Origin: Burkholderiales bacterium
Lineage (GTDB): Bacteria > Pseudomonadota > Gammaproteobacteria > Burkholderiales > Burkholderiaceae_C
Direction: 5' to 3'
Assembly (NCBI GenBank): GCA_003241965.1
Contig: QBMB01000030.1
Location: forward strand, 1-42,273
Length of the DNA: 42,273 bases
Part shown: positions 26,654-35,136 of the stretch, in pieces
Layout: every line of letters begins with the position of its first letter
Position numbering within the stretch: the stretch's first letter is position 1
Position numbers and translations under genes: made by a program
Notes under the pieces: generated by a model
Database searches by the model: none
What the model was told of the DNA's origin: nothing
What the model saw: only the letters and a program-made list of their open reading frames with translations

Positions 26654-27445
26654 TCAGCTTTGCGGCAACCAGGCGGCCGGGCGCTTGTTGAGGAACGAGG
26701 CCAGGCCTTCCCGGCCTTCGTCGCTGGCGCGCACATCGGCGATGCGGCGCGCGGTCTCGCTGCGCAGGGCTTCGGTGATGGGCATGTGGCTCACGTCACG
26801 CACCAGTCGTTTGCATTCGCGCGATGCCTTCGGGCCATTGGCGACCAGCGTGGCCACGATCCCGTCAACCGTGGCGTCAAGCGTCTCGGGCGTGGCGAGC
26901 TCGTGCACGAAGCCGATCGCGTGCGCGCGCACTGCGCTGAAACGCTCGGCCGTGACCATGTAGCGCCGCGAGGCCTGCGCGCCCATGGCCCGCGCCACAT
27001 ACGGGCTGATGGTGGCGGGCAACAGGCCCAGCCGCGCTTCGGACAGGCAGAAGGTCGCGCCTTCGACAGCCACCAGCACGTCGCAAATGGCGGCCAGCCC
27101 CATGCCGCCGGCATAACAGTCGCCCTGCACACGGCCCACCACCGGCACCGGGCACTGGTCCAGCGTCCACAGCATGTCGGCGAGCTTCTGCGCATCGGCG
27201 CGGTTCTGGTCCCAGCTGTAGCCGGCCATGGTCTTCATCCAGTTGAGATCAGCGCCGGCACAGAAGGCCTTGCCGTGTGCGCCGAGCACGACCACGCGCA
27301 GGTCTCCGTCTTGCGACAGGGTCTTGAATGTGTCGGTCAGCGCGGCAATCACGTCGTCGTTGAACGCGTTGCGCACATCAGGGCGGTTGAGCCACACACG
27401 CGCCACATGGGCGCTGGGGCGGGAAACGTCAAGCACGTCACTCAT
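26654..27445 (-). CDS. liuC: Enoyl-CoA hydratase/isomerase, probable methylglutaconyl-CoA hydratase
   Basis: A 263-residue crotonase-fold enzyme. Oxyanion-hole motifs AFCAGADLNWMKTMAGYS and GDCYAGGMGLAAICD, and the catalytic Glu region CLSEARLGLLPATISPYV. The LNWM.TMAGYSWDQNRADA stretch is characteristic of methylglutaconyl-CoA hydratases, which convert 3-methylglutaconyl-CoA to HMG-CoA, the step between MccAB and HMG-CoA lyase, both encoded here. The ATG at 27445 is preferred over a TTG at 27451; either is coupled to the acyl-CoA dehydrogenase stop at 27448-27450. Confidence 0.9.
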   Translation of the reverse strand: MSDVLDVSRPSAHVARVWLNRPDVRNAFNDDVIAALTDTFKTLSQDGDLRVVVLGAHGKAFCAGADLNWMKTMAGYSWDQNRADAQKLADMLWTLDQCPVPVVGRVQGDCYAGGMGLAAICDVLVAVEGATFCLSEARLGLLPATISPYVARAMGAQASRRYMVTAERFSAVRAHAIGFVHELATPETLDATVDGIVATLVANGPKASRECKRLVRDVSHMPITEALRSETARRIADVRASDEGREGLASFLNKRPAAWLPQS

Positions 27446-27447
27446 GG

Positions 27448-28584
27448 TCAATACCTTTTGGCAACTTCTTCAAGCATCACTTCGGTCGCTCCACCGCCGA
27501 TGGCCAGCACGCGTGCGTCGCGCCACAGGCGTTCGATGGCGGTTTCGCGGATGAAGCCCATGCCGCCGTGGAACTGCTGGCAGGTCTGCACCACCTCGTT
27601 GACCAGTTCACCGGTGAGGGCCTTGAGCATGGACACCTCTTGCACGATGTCGTGGCCCTGCGTGACGCTCCAGGCGCAGTGGTACATGAACTGGCGGGCG
27701 GCGCGCACCTTGGCGTCCAGCATCGAGAGGCGCTGGCGGATGGTCTGCTGGTCCCACAGCGTGGCACCGAAGGCCTGACGCTGGCGCACGTGGTCCAGCG
27801 TGATCTTGAGCGCCTGTGTGCAGTGGCCGATGGCCATGGCACCCAGAGCGATGCGTTCGGTCTGGAAGTTCTTCATCACCGAATAGAAGCCCCTGCCCTC
27901 TTCGCCGAGCAGGTTGTCGGCGGGGATGCGCACGTTGTCAAACACGAGTTCGGCCGTGTCGCTGGAGAGCCAGCCGGTCTTTTTGAGGGCGCGGCCCACG
28001 GTGAAACCCGGCGTTCCCTTTTCAACGATGAACATCGACATGTCGTGCCGCGCGGTGCCGGTCTTGGCGGCCACGAAATACAGGTCGCCGTGCACGCCGT
28101 TGGTGATGAACATCTTGGTGCCGTTGATGACCCACTCGTCACCCTCTCGGCGCGCGGTGGTGCGCATGCCGGCCACGTCCGAACCCGCGCCCGGCTCGCT
28201 GATGCCGACCGCCGTGATCAACTCCCCCGCCGTCACCCTGGGCAGGTACTTGGCTTTTTGCGCCGCTGTGCCGGCGTGGTGCAGGTGCGGGCCGGCCATG
28301 TCGGTGTGCACGAGCACGGTGATGATGAAACCCGCAAACGTGCTTTGCGACAGCGCCTCGGCAAACACCAGGTTGGTCATGGCGTCAGCGTCGGCGCCGC
28401 CGTACTCACCCTCGAAGGCGATGCCCAGCAGCCCCGCCTGGCCCATGCGGCGCAGCACATCGCGCGGCACCATGCCGGTCTCTTCCCACGCGGCCGCATG
28501 GGGCTCCACCTCGCGTTCGAGAAAACGCGCCACCTGGTCGCGCAGCAGTTCGTGGTCGGGGTTGTCGTAGATGGTGGCGCTCAT
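27448..28584 (-). CDS. Acyl-CoA dehydrogenase
   Basis: A 378-residue FAD-dependent dehydrogenase. Family signatures: GISEPGAGSDVAGM with WVINGTKMFITNG (FAD and substrate binding) and, near the end, QFHGGMGFIRETAIERLWRDARVLAIGGGATEVM. It introduces a double bond into an acyl-CoA. Its position in the cluster suggests a branched-chain substrate, but I cannot claim it is isovaleryl-CoA dehydrogenase; the sequence looks like the more general family. It starts 30 nt after the DinB-like gene. Confidence 0.9.
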   Translation of the reverse strand: MSATIYDNPDHELLRDQVARFLEREVEPHAAAWEETGMVPRDVLRRMGQAGLLGIAFEGEYGGADADAMTNLVFAEALSQSTFAGFIITVLVHTDMAGPHLHHAGTAAQKAKYLPRVTAGELITAVGISEPGAGSDVAGMRTTARREGDEWVINGTKMFITNGVHGDLYFVAAKTGTARHDMSMFIVEKGTPGFTVGRALKKTGWLSSDTAELVFDNVRIPADNLLGEEGRGFYSVMKNFQTERIALGAMAIGHCTQALKITLDHVRQRQAFGATLWDQQTIRQRLSMLDAKVRAARQFMYHCAWSVTQGHDIVQEVSMLKALTGELVNEVVQTCQQFHGGMGFIRETAIERLWRDARVLAIGGGATEVMLEEVAKRY

Positions 28585-28614
28585 GGGTTTGTCTCGTGGT
28601 TTTTGTTGTGATGG

Positions 28615-29130
28615 TCAGGCGGTCTGCTGCAGGAAGAACACCAGGTCCAGCTCGGGTGCGGGCTGGCCGAGCTGGGTGAGCGCTGTGCTGATCTGGCCTC
28701 TGTGGTGTGTGCCGTGGTTGAACACGTGGGCCAGGGTGGTGGCAAACGGCAGGCTCATGGCCTGACCGCGCATGTTCGTGTAGGCCAGCTTGCCGTCGAA
28801 GCGTTCGGCGGGCCAGCTCTCAATCAACGGCTCCCACACCTTGGCGCCGCCCTTCAAGGCCTGGGCCAGGCGGTCGCGCTCGGGCTCGACTTCCATGGCC
28901 AGATCCAACACGGGCGATTCCCCGCGCGAAAAGCGCCGCTGCCAGATCATGTGCTCACCCACCAGCAGGTGGTTGAGCGTGCCGTGGATGCTCTTGAAGA
29001 ACAACCGCAGGTCGCGCCGGTAGTCGAATTCGTTGACCGGCTCGATGGCCGAGAGCAATTGCTGCGTGGCCCACACGTTGTAGCGGGCCAGTTGCACGAA
29101 GTGGGTTTGCCAAGGGCTCAATGCGGCCAT
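28615..29130 (-). CDS. DinB family protein (putative metal-dependent four-helix bundle)
   Basis: A 171-residue protein of the DinB/YfiT fold. The N-terminal LARYNVWATQQLLSAI and LNHLLVGEHMIWQRR are typical, and the likely metal ligands are His49 or His54, His139 and His143 (in VFNHGTHHRGQ). Members include thiol-dependent transferases and proteins of unknown function. Its start lies 13 nt inside the vapC gene, suggesting it moved together with or is co-translated with the toxin-antitoxin pair. Confidence 0.87.
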   Translation of the reverse strand: MAALSPWQTHFVQLARYNVWATQQLLSAIEPVNEFDYRRDLRLFFKSIHGTLNHLLVGEHMIWQRRFSRGESPVLDLAMEVEPERDRLAQALKGGAKVWEPLIESWPAERFDGKLAYTNMRGQAMSLPFATTLAHVFNHGTHHRGQISTALTQLGQPAPELDLVFFLQQTA

Positions 29131-29525
29131 GTGTCCAGCCCTCCCAAGCCCTTGAGCGATTCAAAGTCGGCGTCGCGGTGCAGCAGCACGTGGCCATGTG
29201 TCATGCAGTAGCTGGCGAGCAGCACGTCGATGGGGCTGCGCACGGTGCGGCCTTGTTGACGCAGTCGCTGATACAGCGCAGCCGCATTCAAGGCGTTGCT
29301 CAAACCGCCGATTTCCACCACCTCCAAAGCCAGCAACAGATGACGGGCTTTGGCCTGTTCCTTGGTCGTAGAGAATCCGCGCACCACTTCGAACACCACC
29401 AGATCGGCCACACCAAGGTCTGGCGGCCCGTCGAGCCCAGACAGCCAACGCCGGAGCTGCTCGGTCTGCGGGTTGGTGGTGCCTCGAAAATGATCGATCA
29501 AGACGCTGGAGTCCACCAGAATCAT
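29118..29525 (-). CDS. vapC: VapC-type PIN-domain ribonuclease toxin
   Basis: A 135-residue PIN-domain protein with the expected acidic residues: Asp5 (MILVDSSVLID), Glu46 (VVFEVVRG), Asp100 (SPIDVLLASYC) and Asp118 (HRDADFE). VapC toxins cut tRNA or rRNA when freed from the antitoxin; the target here is unknown. Full length, and the ATG overlaps the vapB stop by 4 nt. Its 3' end overlaps the dinB-like start by 13 nt. Confidence 0.92.
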   Translation of the reverse strand: MILVDSSVLIDHFRGTTNPQTEQLRRWLSGLDGPPDLGVADLVVFEVVRGFSTTKEQAKARHLLLALEVVEIGGLSNALNAAALYQRLRQQGRTVRSPIDVLLASYCMTHGHVLLHRDADFESLKGLGGLDTWPH

Positions 29526-29848
29526 GGTGACTTGCTCCGCACACGGGGCTTCGCAACCAGATCAGAGGCAGGGGGCTTTCGACGTTGAGCAGCCGGCTTG
29601 ACGGCGTAACCGGCGACAGGTTCCTGCACGGCCACTTGGAGCGGCTGCTTTTCTTCCCGCGTTTTCGCCCAGCCTTCATCAGAGTCGTCCCAGAAAAGGG
29701 TGCCACGAGCGGCCAACAAAGCGGCATAGGCCTTTTTACGCTTGAGAAGGCGCAACCCTTCTTCAACCGCCTCGCGCTTGGACTTGAACTCGCCAAGCGC
29801 CATGACCTCTGCCATGAGCTTGTCGTCGATCACGATGTTGGTTCGCAT
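29522..29848 (-). CDS. vapB: VapB-type antitoxin
   Basis: A 108-residue antitoxin. The N-terminus MRTNIVIDDKLMAEVMALGEFKSKREAVEEGLRLL is a ribbon-helix-helix DNA-binding domain of the VapB type. It is longer than usual members (about 70-90 residues): after the toxin-binding part (LFWDDSDEGW) there is a basic, Pro/Ala/Lys-rich tail of about 30 residues. A ribosome site AAGGAAT precedes the ATG. Expression is likely self-repressed through the palindrome just upstream. Confidence 0.9.
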   Translation of the reverse strand: MRTNIVIDDKLMAEVMALGEFKSKREAVEEGLRLLKRKKAYAALLAARGTLFWDDSDEGWAKTREEKQPLQVAVQEPVAGYAVKPAAQRRKPPASDLVAKPRVRSKSP

Positions 29849-29859
29849 GACAAATTCCT

Positions 29860-29910
29860 TGATGTGTATGAATTCAGCAAATCATACACATCACATGCGG
29901 AAAACACCAA
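29860..29910 (-). promoter_or_regulatory. vapBC promoter and autoregulatory operator
   Basis: A perfect inverted repeat has 12-bp arms, TGATGTGTATGA at 29860-29871 and its complement at 29882-29893, with a 10-bp spacer. On the minus strand a -10-like TATGAT (29881-29886) lies inside the repeat and a -35-like TTGGTG (29905-29910) lies 18 nt upstream, within mccB codons. Binding of VapB or VapBC to the repeat would block this promoter. The right arm covers the mccB stop codon. Confidence 0.75.
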
Positions 29911-31513
29911 ACTTCGGCTCGCCGATCGGCGTGTTGAGGGCTACCGACAGCGCCAGACCCAGCACCCTGCGCGTGTCGGCGGGGTCGATCACACCGTCGT
30001 CCCAAAGACGGGCGCTGGAGTAATACGGATGCGACTGGTGCCCGAACTGGTCGAGCACCGGCTGCTTGAAGGCCGCCTCTTCCTCGGCGCTCCAGGTGCC
30101 GCCTTTGGCTTCGATGCCGTCGCGCTTGACGGTGGCCAGAACGCCCGCGGCCTGCTCACCACCCATGACGCAGATGCGCGCGTTGGGCCACATCCAGAGG
30201 AAGCGCGGGCTGTAGGCCCGACCGCACATGCCGTAGTTGCCGGCGCCGTAACTGCCGCCGATGATCACGGTGAACTTGGGCACCTGGGCGGTGGCCACAG
30301 CCGTGACCATCTTGGCGCCGTGGCGCGCAATGCCTTCGCTTTCGTATTTTTTGCCGACCATGAAGCCGGTGATGTTCTGCAGGAACAGCAGCGGCACCTT
30401 GCGCTGGCAGCACAGTTCGATGAAGTGCGCGCCTTTTTGCGCACTCTCGGAGAACAGCACGCCGTTGTTGGCGACGATGCCGATGGGCATGCCCTCGATG
30501 TGCGCGAAGCCGCAAACCAGCGTGGCACCGAAGCGCGCCTTGAACTCGTGGAACTCGCTGCCGTCGACGATGCGGGCGATGATCTCGCGCACGTCGTAGG
30601 GCTTGCGCGTGTCGGCGGGAATCACGCCGTAAATCTCTTCCGTGGGGTAGAGCGGTGCGCGCGGCTCGCGCAGCGCCTGCGTGGCGATCTTGCGTTTGTT
30701 GAGCGTGGCCACGGCCTGGCGCGCCAGGGCCAGCGCGTGGGCGTCGTTCTGCGCCAAGTGGTCGGCCACGCCGGAGAGGCGCGTGTGCACGTCGCCACCG
30801 CCCAGGTCTTCTGCGCTCACGATCTCGCCGATGGCCGCCTTCACCAGCGGTGGGCCACCCAGGAAGATGGTGCCCTGGTTCTTGACGATGATGGTCTCGT
30901 CGCTCATGGCGGGCACATAGGCCCCCCCGGCCGTGCACGAGCCCATGACCACGGCGATCTGCGCGATGCCGTTGGCGCTCATGTTGGCCTGGTTGTAGAA
31001 GATGCGGCCGAAGTGGTCCCGGTCGGGGAACACGTCGTCCTGGTTGGGCAGGTTGGCGCCGCCCGAGTCCACCAGGTAGATGCAGGTGAGGTTGTTCTGC
31101 ATCGCCACTTCTTGCGCGCGCAGGTGTTTCTTCACCGTCATGGGGTAGTAGGTGCCGCCCTTGACCGTGGCGTCGTTGCAGACGATCAGGCAGTCGACCC
31201 CGCTCACCCGGCCAATGCCGGTGATCACGCCGGCACAGGGCGCACTGTCGGTGCCGTCGCGGTCGGGGTACATGTTGAGCGCGGCCAGCGGGCTGAGTTC
31301 GAGGAACGGCGTGCCCGGGTCCAGCAGCATCTGCACGCGGTCGCGCGGCAACAGCTTGCCTCGCTTGGTGTGTTTGGCGCGCGCGGCTTCACCGCCGCCG
31401 AAGGTTGACTTGGCCACTTGTGCGCGCAGGTCGTCCACCACCGCGCGCAGGGCGGCGGCATTGGCCTGAAAGTCGGCAGAGCGGGCGTTGAGTTGTGTCT
31501 CCAGGGTCGACAT
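29891..31513 (-). CDS. mccB: 3-methylcrotonyl-CoA carboxylase, carboxyltransferase beta subunit
   Basis: A 540-residue acyl-CoA carboxyltransferase. Signatures: [39 protein letters not shown] (typical of methylcrotonyl-CoA carboxylase), [16 protein letters not shown] and [22 protein letters not shown]. It moves CO2 from biotin on MccA to 3-methylcrotonyl-CoA. It is the first gene of the minus-strand cluster and diverges from the AraC-type gene with 114 nt between. mccA is about 4 kb away, after the toxin-antitoxin module and three catabolic or membrane genes, whereas the subunits are usually closer. Confidence 0.95.
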   Translation of the reverse strand: MSTLETQLNARSADFQANAAALRAVVDDLRAQVAKSTFGGGEAARAKHTKRGKLLPRDRVQMLLDPGTPFLELSPLAALNMYPDRDGTDSAPCAGVITGIGRVSGVDCLIVCNDATVKGGTYYPMTVKKHLRAQEVAMQNNLTCIYLVDSGGANLPNQDDVFPDRDHFGRIFYNQANMSANGIAQIAVVMGSCTAGGAYVPAMSDETIIVKNQGTIFLGGPPLVKAAIGEIVSAEDLGGGDVHTRLSGVADHLAQNDAHALALARQAVATLNKRKIATQALREPRAPLYPTEEIYGVIPADTRKPYDVREIIARIVDGSEFHEFKARFGATLVCGFAHIEGMPIGIVANNGVLFSESAQKGAHFIELCCQRKVPLLFLQNITGFMVGKKYESEGIARHGAKMVTAVATAQVPKFTVIIGGSYGAGNYGMCGRAYSPRFLWMWPNARICVMGGEQAAGVLATVKRDGIEAKGGTWSAEEEAAFKQPVLDQFGHQSHPYYSSARLWDDGVIDPADTRRVLGLALSVALNTPIGEPKFGVFRM

Positions 31514-31627
31514 GGTGCGGTCCTGTCAGGTTGTCTTGTGGGGGAACCGGCCATTTTGGCGGATCGCGCGGGGGCTGTGTCGGTCACATGGGTTGCAAAA
31601 GCTGCCAGTGACCTCGAAAATCCGGGT
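31514..31627. promoter_or_regulatory. Divergent control region between mccB and the AraC-type gene
   Basis: A 114-nt region that must hold promoters in both directions. An inverted pair GGTCAC (31582-31587) / GTGACC (31608-31613) could be a regulator site but is short; no convincing -35/-10 pair is seen. Function is inferred from position. Confidence 0.35.
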
Positions 31628-32680
31628 ATGTCCCAAGCTGCCCACCGCCGCCCACCCCCGCTGGCAGAAGCCTCCCGTCTGCTCGGTGGTCCGGCTCTCA
31701 CGCCCGTGGCTCTTGTTCGGGCCATGGTGCTGGCCTACCAGGCGCGCGGCATGGACGCGTCGGGCGCGCTGCAGCAGGCACAAATAACGCCAGCCCAACT
31801 GAAGAAGCCCGGGGGGCGCATCACCGCGGCGCAGATGGAGGTGATTTCCGGTGCGGCCATGCGCGAACTCGACGACGAAGGCCTGGGCTGTTTCGTCCGA
31901 CCCTTGCCCTGGGGCAGCTACGGCATGCTGGCGCGCGCCTCGCTTTCCAGCCCGACGCTGGGCCTGGCACTCAAGCGCTGGTGCCGTCACCACGGCCTGC
32001 TGGCGCCCGACGTCACGCTGGCCGTGGAGGTGGAGGGCGAGGTCGCCAGCATCGCGCTGCACCTGCACCGCGACCTCGGGCCCATGGCCGAGCTCTGCGC
32101 GGTCTCGCTGCTGCGCAACATCCACGGTCTGGCCAGCTGGTACGTGGACTCACGTGTCGCCCTGCTCGGTGCCCAGTTTCCCTACGCCGCGCCGCGCCAT
32201 GCCGAAGCCTACGCGGTGCTGTTTGACGGACCCACCCAATTCGACGCGGGGCACGCCGCCATCCACTTCGACGCGCGTTACCTCGGCTTGCCGGTTCGAC
32301 GCGACGAGGCCGCCATGAACCAGCTGCTGCAACGCGCCCTGCCACTGACGGTTCGCTCGTTCCGGCGCGACCGCCTGCTGGTGCAGCGCGTGCGCCAGAT
32401 CCTGGCCAGCCGCCCGCAAGACGCCCACAACGCCAACGCTCTGGCTGCGCTGCTCAACACCTCGCCACGCACGCTGCACCGCCAGCTGAAAGACGAGGGC
32501 GCTTCGCTGCAGAGCTTGAAGGACGAAGTGCGCCGCCGGCTCGCCACCGACCTTCTGCTGCGCACGAAACGCCCGATCAAGCAGGTGGCCGAGGCGGCGG
32601 GTTTTCAGAACGAGAAGAGCTTCATCCGCGCCTTCAAGGGCTGGACGGGACAGTCACCGGGCGAGTGGCGGGGGGAATGA
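31628..32680 (+). CDS. AraC family transcriptional regulator
   Basis: A 350-residue regulator with an Arabinose_bd-type N-terminal domain (about 20-230) and a C-terminal AraC double helix-turn-helix (about 255-345): NTSPRTLHRQLKDEGASLQSLKDEVRR for the first helix pair, then IKQVAEAAGFQNEKSFIRAFKGWTGQSPGEWR, the family signature. The start at 31628 removes an antisense-like extension. Divergent orientation from mccB suggests it controls the leucine-degradation genes; this is inference. The 3' end overlaps the convergent HAD gene by 27 nt. Confidence 0.9.
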   Translation: MSQAAHRRPPPLAEASRLLGGPALTPVALVRAMVLAYQARGMDASGALQQAQITPAQLKKPGGRITAAQMEVISGAAMRELDDEGLGCFVRPLPWGSYGMLARASLSSPTLGLALKRWCRHHGLLAPDVTLAVEVEGEVASIALHLHRDLGPMAELCAVSLLRNIHGLASWYVDSRVALLGAQFPYAAPRHAEAYAVLFDGPTQFDAGHAAIHFDARYLGLPVRRDEAAMNQLLQRALPLTVRSFRRDRLLVQRVRQILASRPQDAHNANALAALLNTSPRTLHRQLKDEGASLQSLKDEVRRRLATDLLLRTKRPIKQVAEAAGFQNEKSFIRAFKGWTGQSPGEWRGE

Positions 32681-33319
32681 GTCGAGCAGGTCGTGCATGC
32701 GGTGAAACACACGGTGCACAGCCAGACCTTCAAAGGCACGGCCATGGCCCTCTGGGCAATAGCCCCATACCGTGGCGCCCGCTGCCAGACCGGCTTGTGC
32801 GCCGGTGCCTGTGTCTTCAATGACAAGGCAGCGCGCCGGATCAGCGCCCAGGTGCGCTGCGGCGGCCAGGTACACGTCGGGTGCGGGTTTGGAGCGCGGC
32901 TGGTCGTGGCCACTGAAGATGCGGTCGCCAAAGTAAGGCTGCATGCCCGCCATGTCGATCTGCATCACGACCTTGGGCCGGTCGGCGCCCGAGGCACAGG
33001 CGATGCGCCCACCCGCGTGGCGGTGCGCGGCCACCACCACCTCCAGCGCACCGTGCACGGGCTGCAGCTCGGCGCGCAGGCGGGCGTCGCGCCGGGCATA
33101 GAAGGCGCGCATCCAGTCTTCCGTCAAGGGTTTGCCAGTCTCGGCCTCGATGCGCGCGCGCTCGTCGCGCACGGCCTTGCCGATGAAGATCCGCATGCAC
33201 TCGGCCTGCGTGAGGGCCCAGCCGCTCTCGTTGAGCACCTCGCGCAGCACCCCGTTGGTGATCGGCTCGCTGTCCACCAGCACGCCGTCGCAATCAAACA
33301 AAACCGCGTCAAATGTCAT
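32654..33319 (-). CDS. HAD-superfamily phosphatase/phosphomutase-like hydrolase
   Basis: A 221-residue HAD protein of subfamily IA. Motif I FDCDGVLVDSEP has the nucleophile and acid Asp; motif II is ASGADRPK; motif III is RSKPAPDVYLAAA; motif IV is VIEDTGTGAQAG. The cap lies between motifs I and II. Similar to phosphoglycolate phosphatase or beta-phosphoglucomutase relatives; the substrate is not predictable. The start at 33319 (MTFDAVLFDCDG) is the family position. Confidence 0.9.
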   Translation of the reverse strand: MTFDAVLFDCDGVLVDSEPITNGVLREVLNESGWALTQAECMRIFIGKAVRDERARIEAETGKPLTEDWMRAFYARRDARLRAELQPVHGALEVVVAAHRHAGGRIACASGADRPKVVMQIDMAGMQPYFGDRIFSGHDQPRSKPAPDVYLAAAAHLGADPARCLVIEDTGTGAQAGLAAGATVWGYCPEGHGRAFEGLAVHRVFHRMHDLLDSFPPPLAR

Positions 33320-33342
33320 GCCCCGATTGGAGCATGAAGGAC

Positions 33343-33894
33343 TCACTGCCTGGTGAAGCAGGCCGATTCAGGCAGGGTGCTCAGGCTGGAGGCCACGGCG
33401 GCCAGCGTGGGCTGGATGGAAGGCGTGGAGTCGCCCAGCAAACACAGCACGGTCTCGCTCCTCTTGGCCCAGATCACCGCCGACGTGGTGTTGGTGACGG
33501 TGGTGAAGATGCCCCAGCTGGCGGCCACTTGCGCGTTCGATTCGGCACGCGAGAACACCACGGTGCCCAGGTTGGAAGGGCCGACCAGACTGCCCGGACC
33601 GGCACAGGTCGTGTTCGGGTAGGTGATCACACCCGACCCGTAAGCGATGCTGGTGGGCGTGACTTCGGTGGCCCGGGTCAGGCGCTTGAACGACTGCGCA
33701 CCGGCTGACACACAGCCGTTCTCCAGCCAGTCGCCCACCAGCCCGGGCACACCCACGGTCAAGGGTGTTCCCCCACTCGGTGGTGGCGTGCCGCCGCCCG
33801 TGTCATCGTCACCTCCGCCGCCTCCGCAGGCCGCGAGCAGGGCCACGACAAACAGGGACGAAACACCTTTGACCAACCCATATGACCGACGCAT
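33343..33894 (-). CDS. Small predicted lipoprotein
   Basis: A 183-residue protein with a lipoprotein signal peptide: basic MRRSYGLVKG, hydrophobic core, lipobox LLAAC with the lipid-carrying Cys at 23, then a Gly/Asp/Pro-rich tether (GGGGGDDDTGGG). The rest has several Cys and no recognised domain. The start at 33894 has a good ribosome site (AAGGAAG). It starts 96 nt after the oxidoreductase stop and ends 23 nt before the HAD gene start; function unknown. Confidence 0.82.
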   Translation of the reverse strand: MRRSYGLVKGVSSLFVVALLAACGGGGGDDDTGGGTPPPSGGTPLTVGVPGLVGDWLENGCVSAGAQSFKRLTRATEVTPTSIAYGSGVITYPNTTCAGPGSLVGPSNLGTVVFSRAESNAQVAASWGIFTTVTNTTSAVIWAKRSETVLCLLGDSTPSIQPTLAAVASSLSTLPESACFTRQ

Positions 33895-33990
33895 GGAAAC
33901 TTCCTTTTCTGATGAATGAAGAACGCCATTCTCAAAAACAGGAAAGGCCCTGTGAACCCTTCTCAAGTCGGGGTGCCGGCACCGCCACCA

Positions 33991-35001
33991 TCAGCTTGAC
34001 GCAGGGCTCTGCATGCGCATCACGACGCTTCCGCCGCGACCAGGCAGGTCGGCAAACCGATGGGCTTCGATGGCCTGGGCAAAGGGGAAGACGCGCGCGA
34101 CCACCGCTCTGTAAAGCCCTTGCCGGACCCAGTCAGCCAACTGCTCCAAATCACCACTGCGTTCCTGCGCAGTGCCCGCCAGGACCCGCAGACCACCACG
34201 GCGGGGTTGCAACAAGGCCCGACACATCTCCGCCAGTCCCGCCTGGATGCGGATGAGGCGACCACCGGGTTTGAGCACCGTCAGGCATTGCGCCACGCTC
34301 AGGTTGCAGGCCACGTCGAACACCACGTCAAAGCGCTGATCCAGCGAAGTGAAGTCCTCTCGCGTGTAGTCGATCACACGCACCGCGCCCAACGAGTGCA
34401 CTTGCTCGAGGTGGGCGGTGCTGCACACGCCCGTGACCTCGCTCCCCAGCAGGCGAGCGAGTTGTACGGCGGCCAGCCCCACATTGCCCGACGCACCGTT
34501 GACCAGGATGGTCTCGCCCGGGGCCAGCGCAGCACGCCCCAGAAACGACAGCGCCGTGGTGCCACCGAACGACAGGGCGGCCGCGTCTTCAAACGACAGG
34601 TTCCCCGGTTTGTGGGCCAACGCGCCGTGGTGGGGAAGGCACACGTACTCCGCGTGCCCGCCCATTCGAAAACCGCTGATGCCGAACACCGCATCGCCCG
34701 GAGCGAACTTGTGAACACGGTCTCCGACGGCGCGCACCACGCCGGAGAACTCCGCCCCCAGCACCGGGTTGCGCGGTCCGCTCCAGCCCAGGGCCAGCCG
34801 GCCCAAGGTGCCGAATCCCGGGGGCATGTTCATGCTGCGGATTCGCCGGTCGCCTGACGTGATCGACGAGGCCACCACTTGGACCAGAACCTCGTTGTGC
34901 CTGGGGGCGGGCCTGGGCACGTGCGAAAACTTCAACAGGTCGGGCGCACCGTATCGGGTGCAAACCAGCGCTGCCATGGGGTCAGCGGTGAAACGGGCCA
35001 T
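33991..35001 (-). CDS. MDR-family NAD(P)-dependent oxidoreductase (quinone reductase/zinc-type dehydrogenase-like)
   Basis: A 336-residue medium-chain dehydrogenase/reductase. The N-terminal GroES-like domain has VLGAEFSGVVRAVGDRV and the Rossmann domain has LVNGASGNVGLAAVQLARLLG and CSTAHLEQVHSLGAVRVIDY. The zinc-binding Cys cluster of classic alcohol dehydrogenases is absent, so a zinc-free NADPH:quinone reductase type is more likely. The start at 35001 faces the divergent response-regulator gene 135 nt away. Confidence 0.88.
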   Translation of the reverse strand: MARFTADPMAALVCTRYGAPDLLKFSHVPRPAPRHNEVLVQVVASSITSGDRRIRSMNMPPGFGTLGRLALGWSGPRNPVLGAEFSGVVRAVGDRVHKFAPGDAVFGISGFRMGGHAEYVCLPHHGALAHKPGNLSFEDAAALSFGGTTALSFLGRAALAPGETILVNGASGNVGLAAVQLARLLGSEVTGVCSTAHLEQVHSLGAVRVIDYTREDFTSLDQRFDVVFDVACNLSVAQCLTVLKPGGRLIRIQAGLAEMCRALLQPRRGGLRVLAGTAQERSGDLEQLADWVRQGLYRAVVARVFPFAQAIEAHRFADLPGRGGSVVMRMQSPASS

Positions 35002-35136
35002 GGAGGCGCTCTCCTGAAAATGAGGACCGATTCTCAGGCCGACTGCATGGCGGACAACCCTACCGAAGTCGGGTGCGCGGGACGGCCTTCAACGGCGTGG
35101 ACGGCGTTACGATGCCGCAACCCCACCACCCGCACC

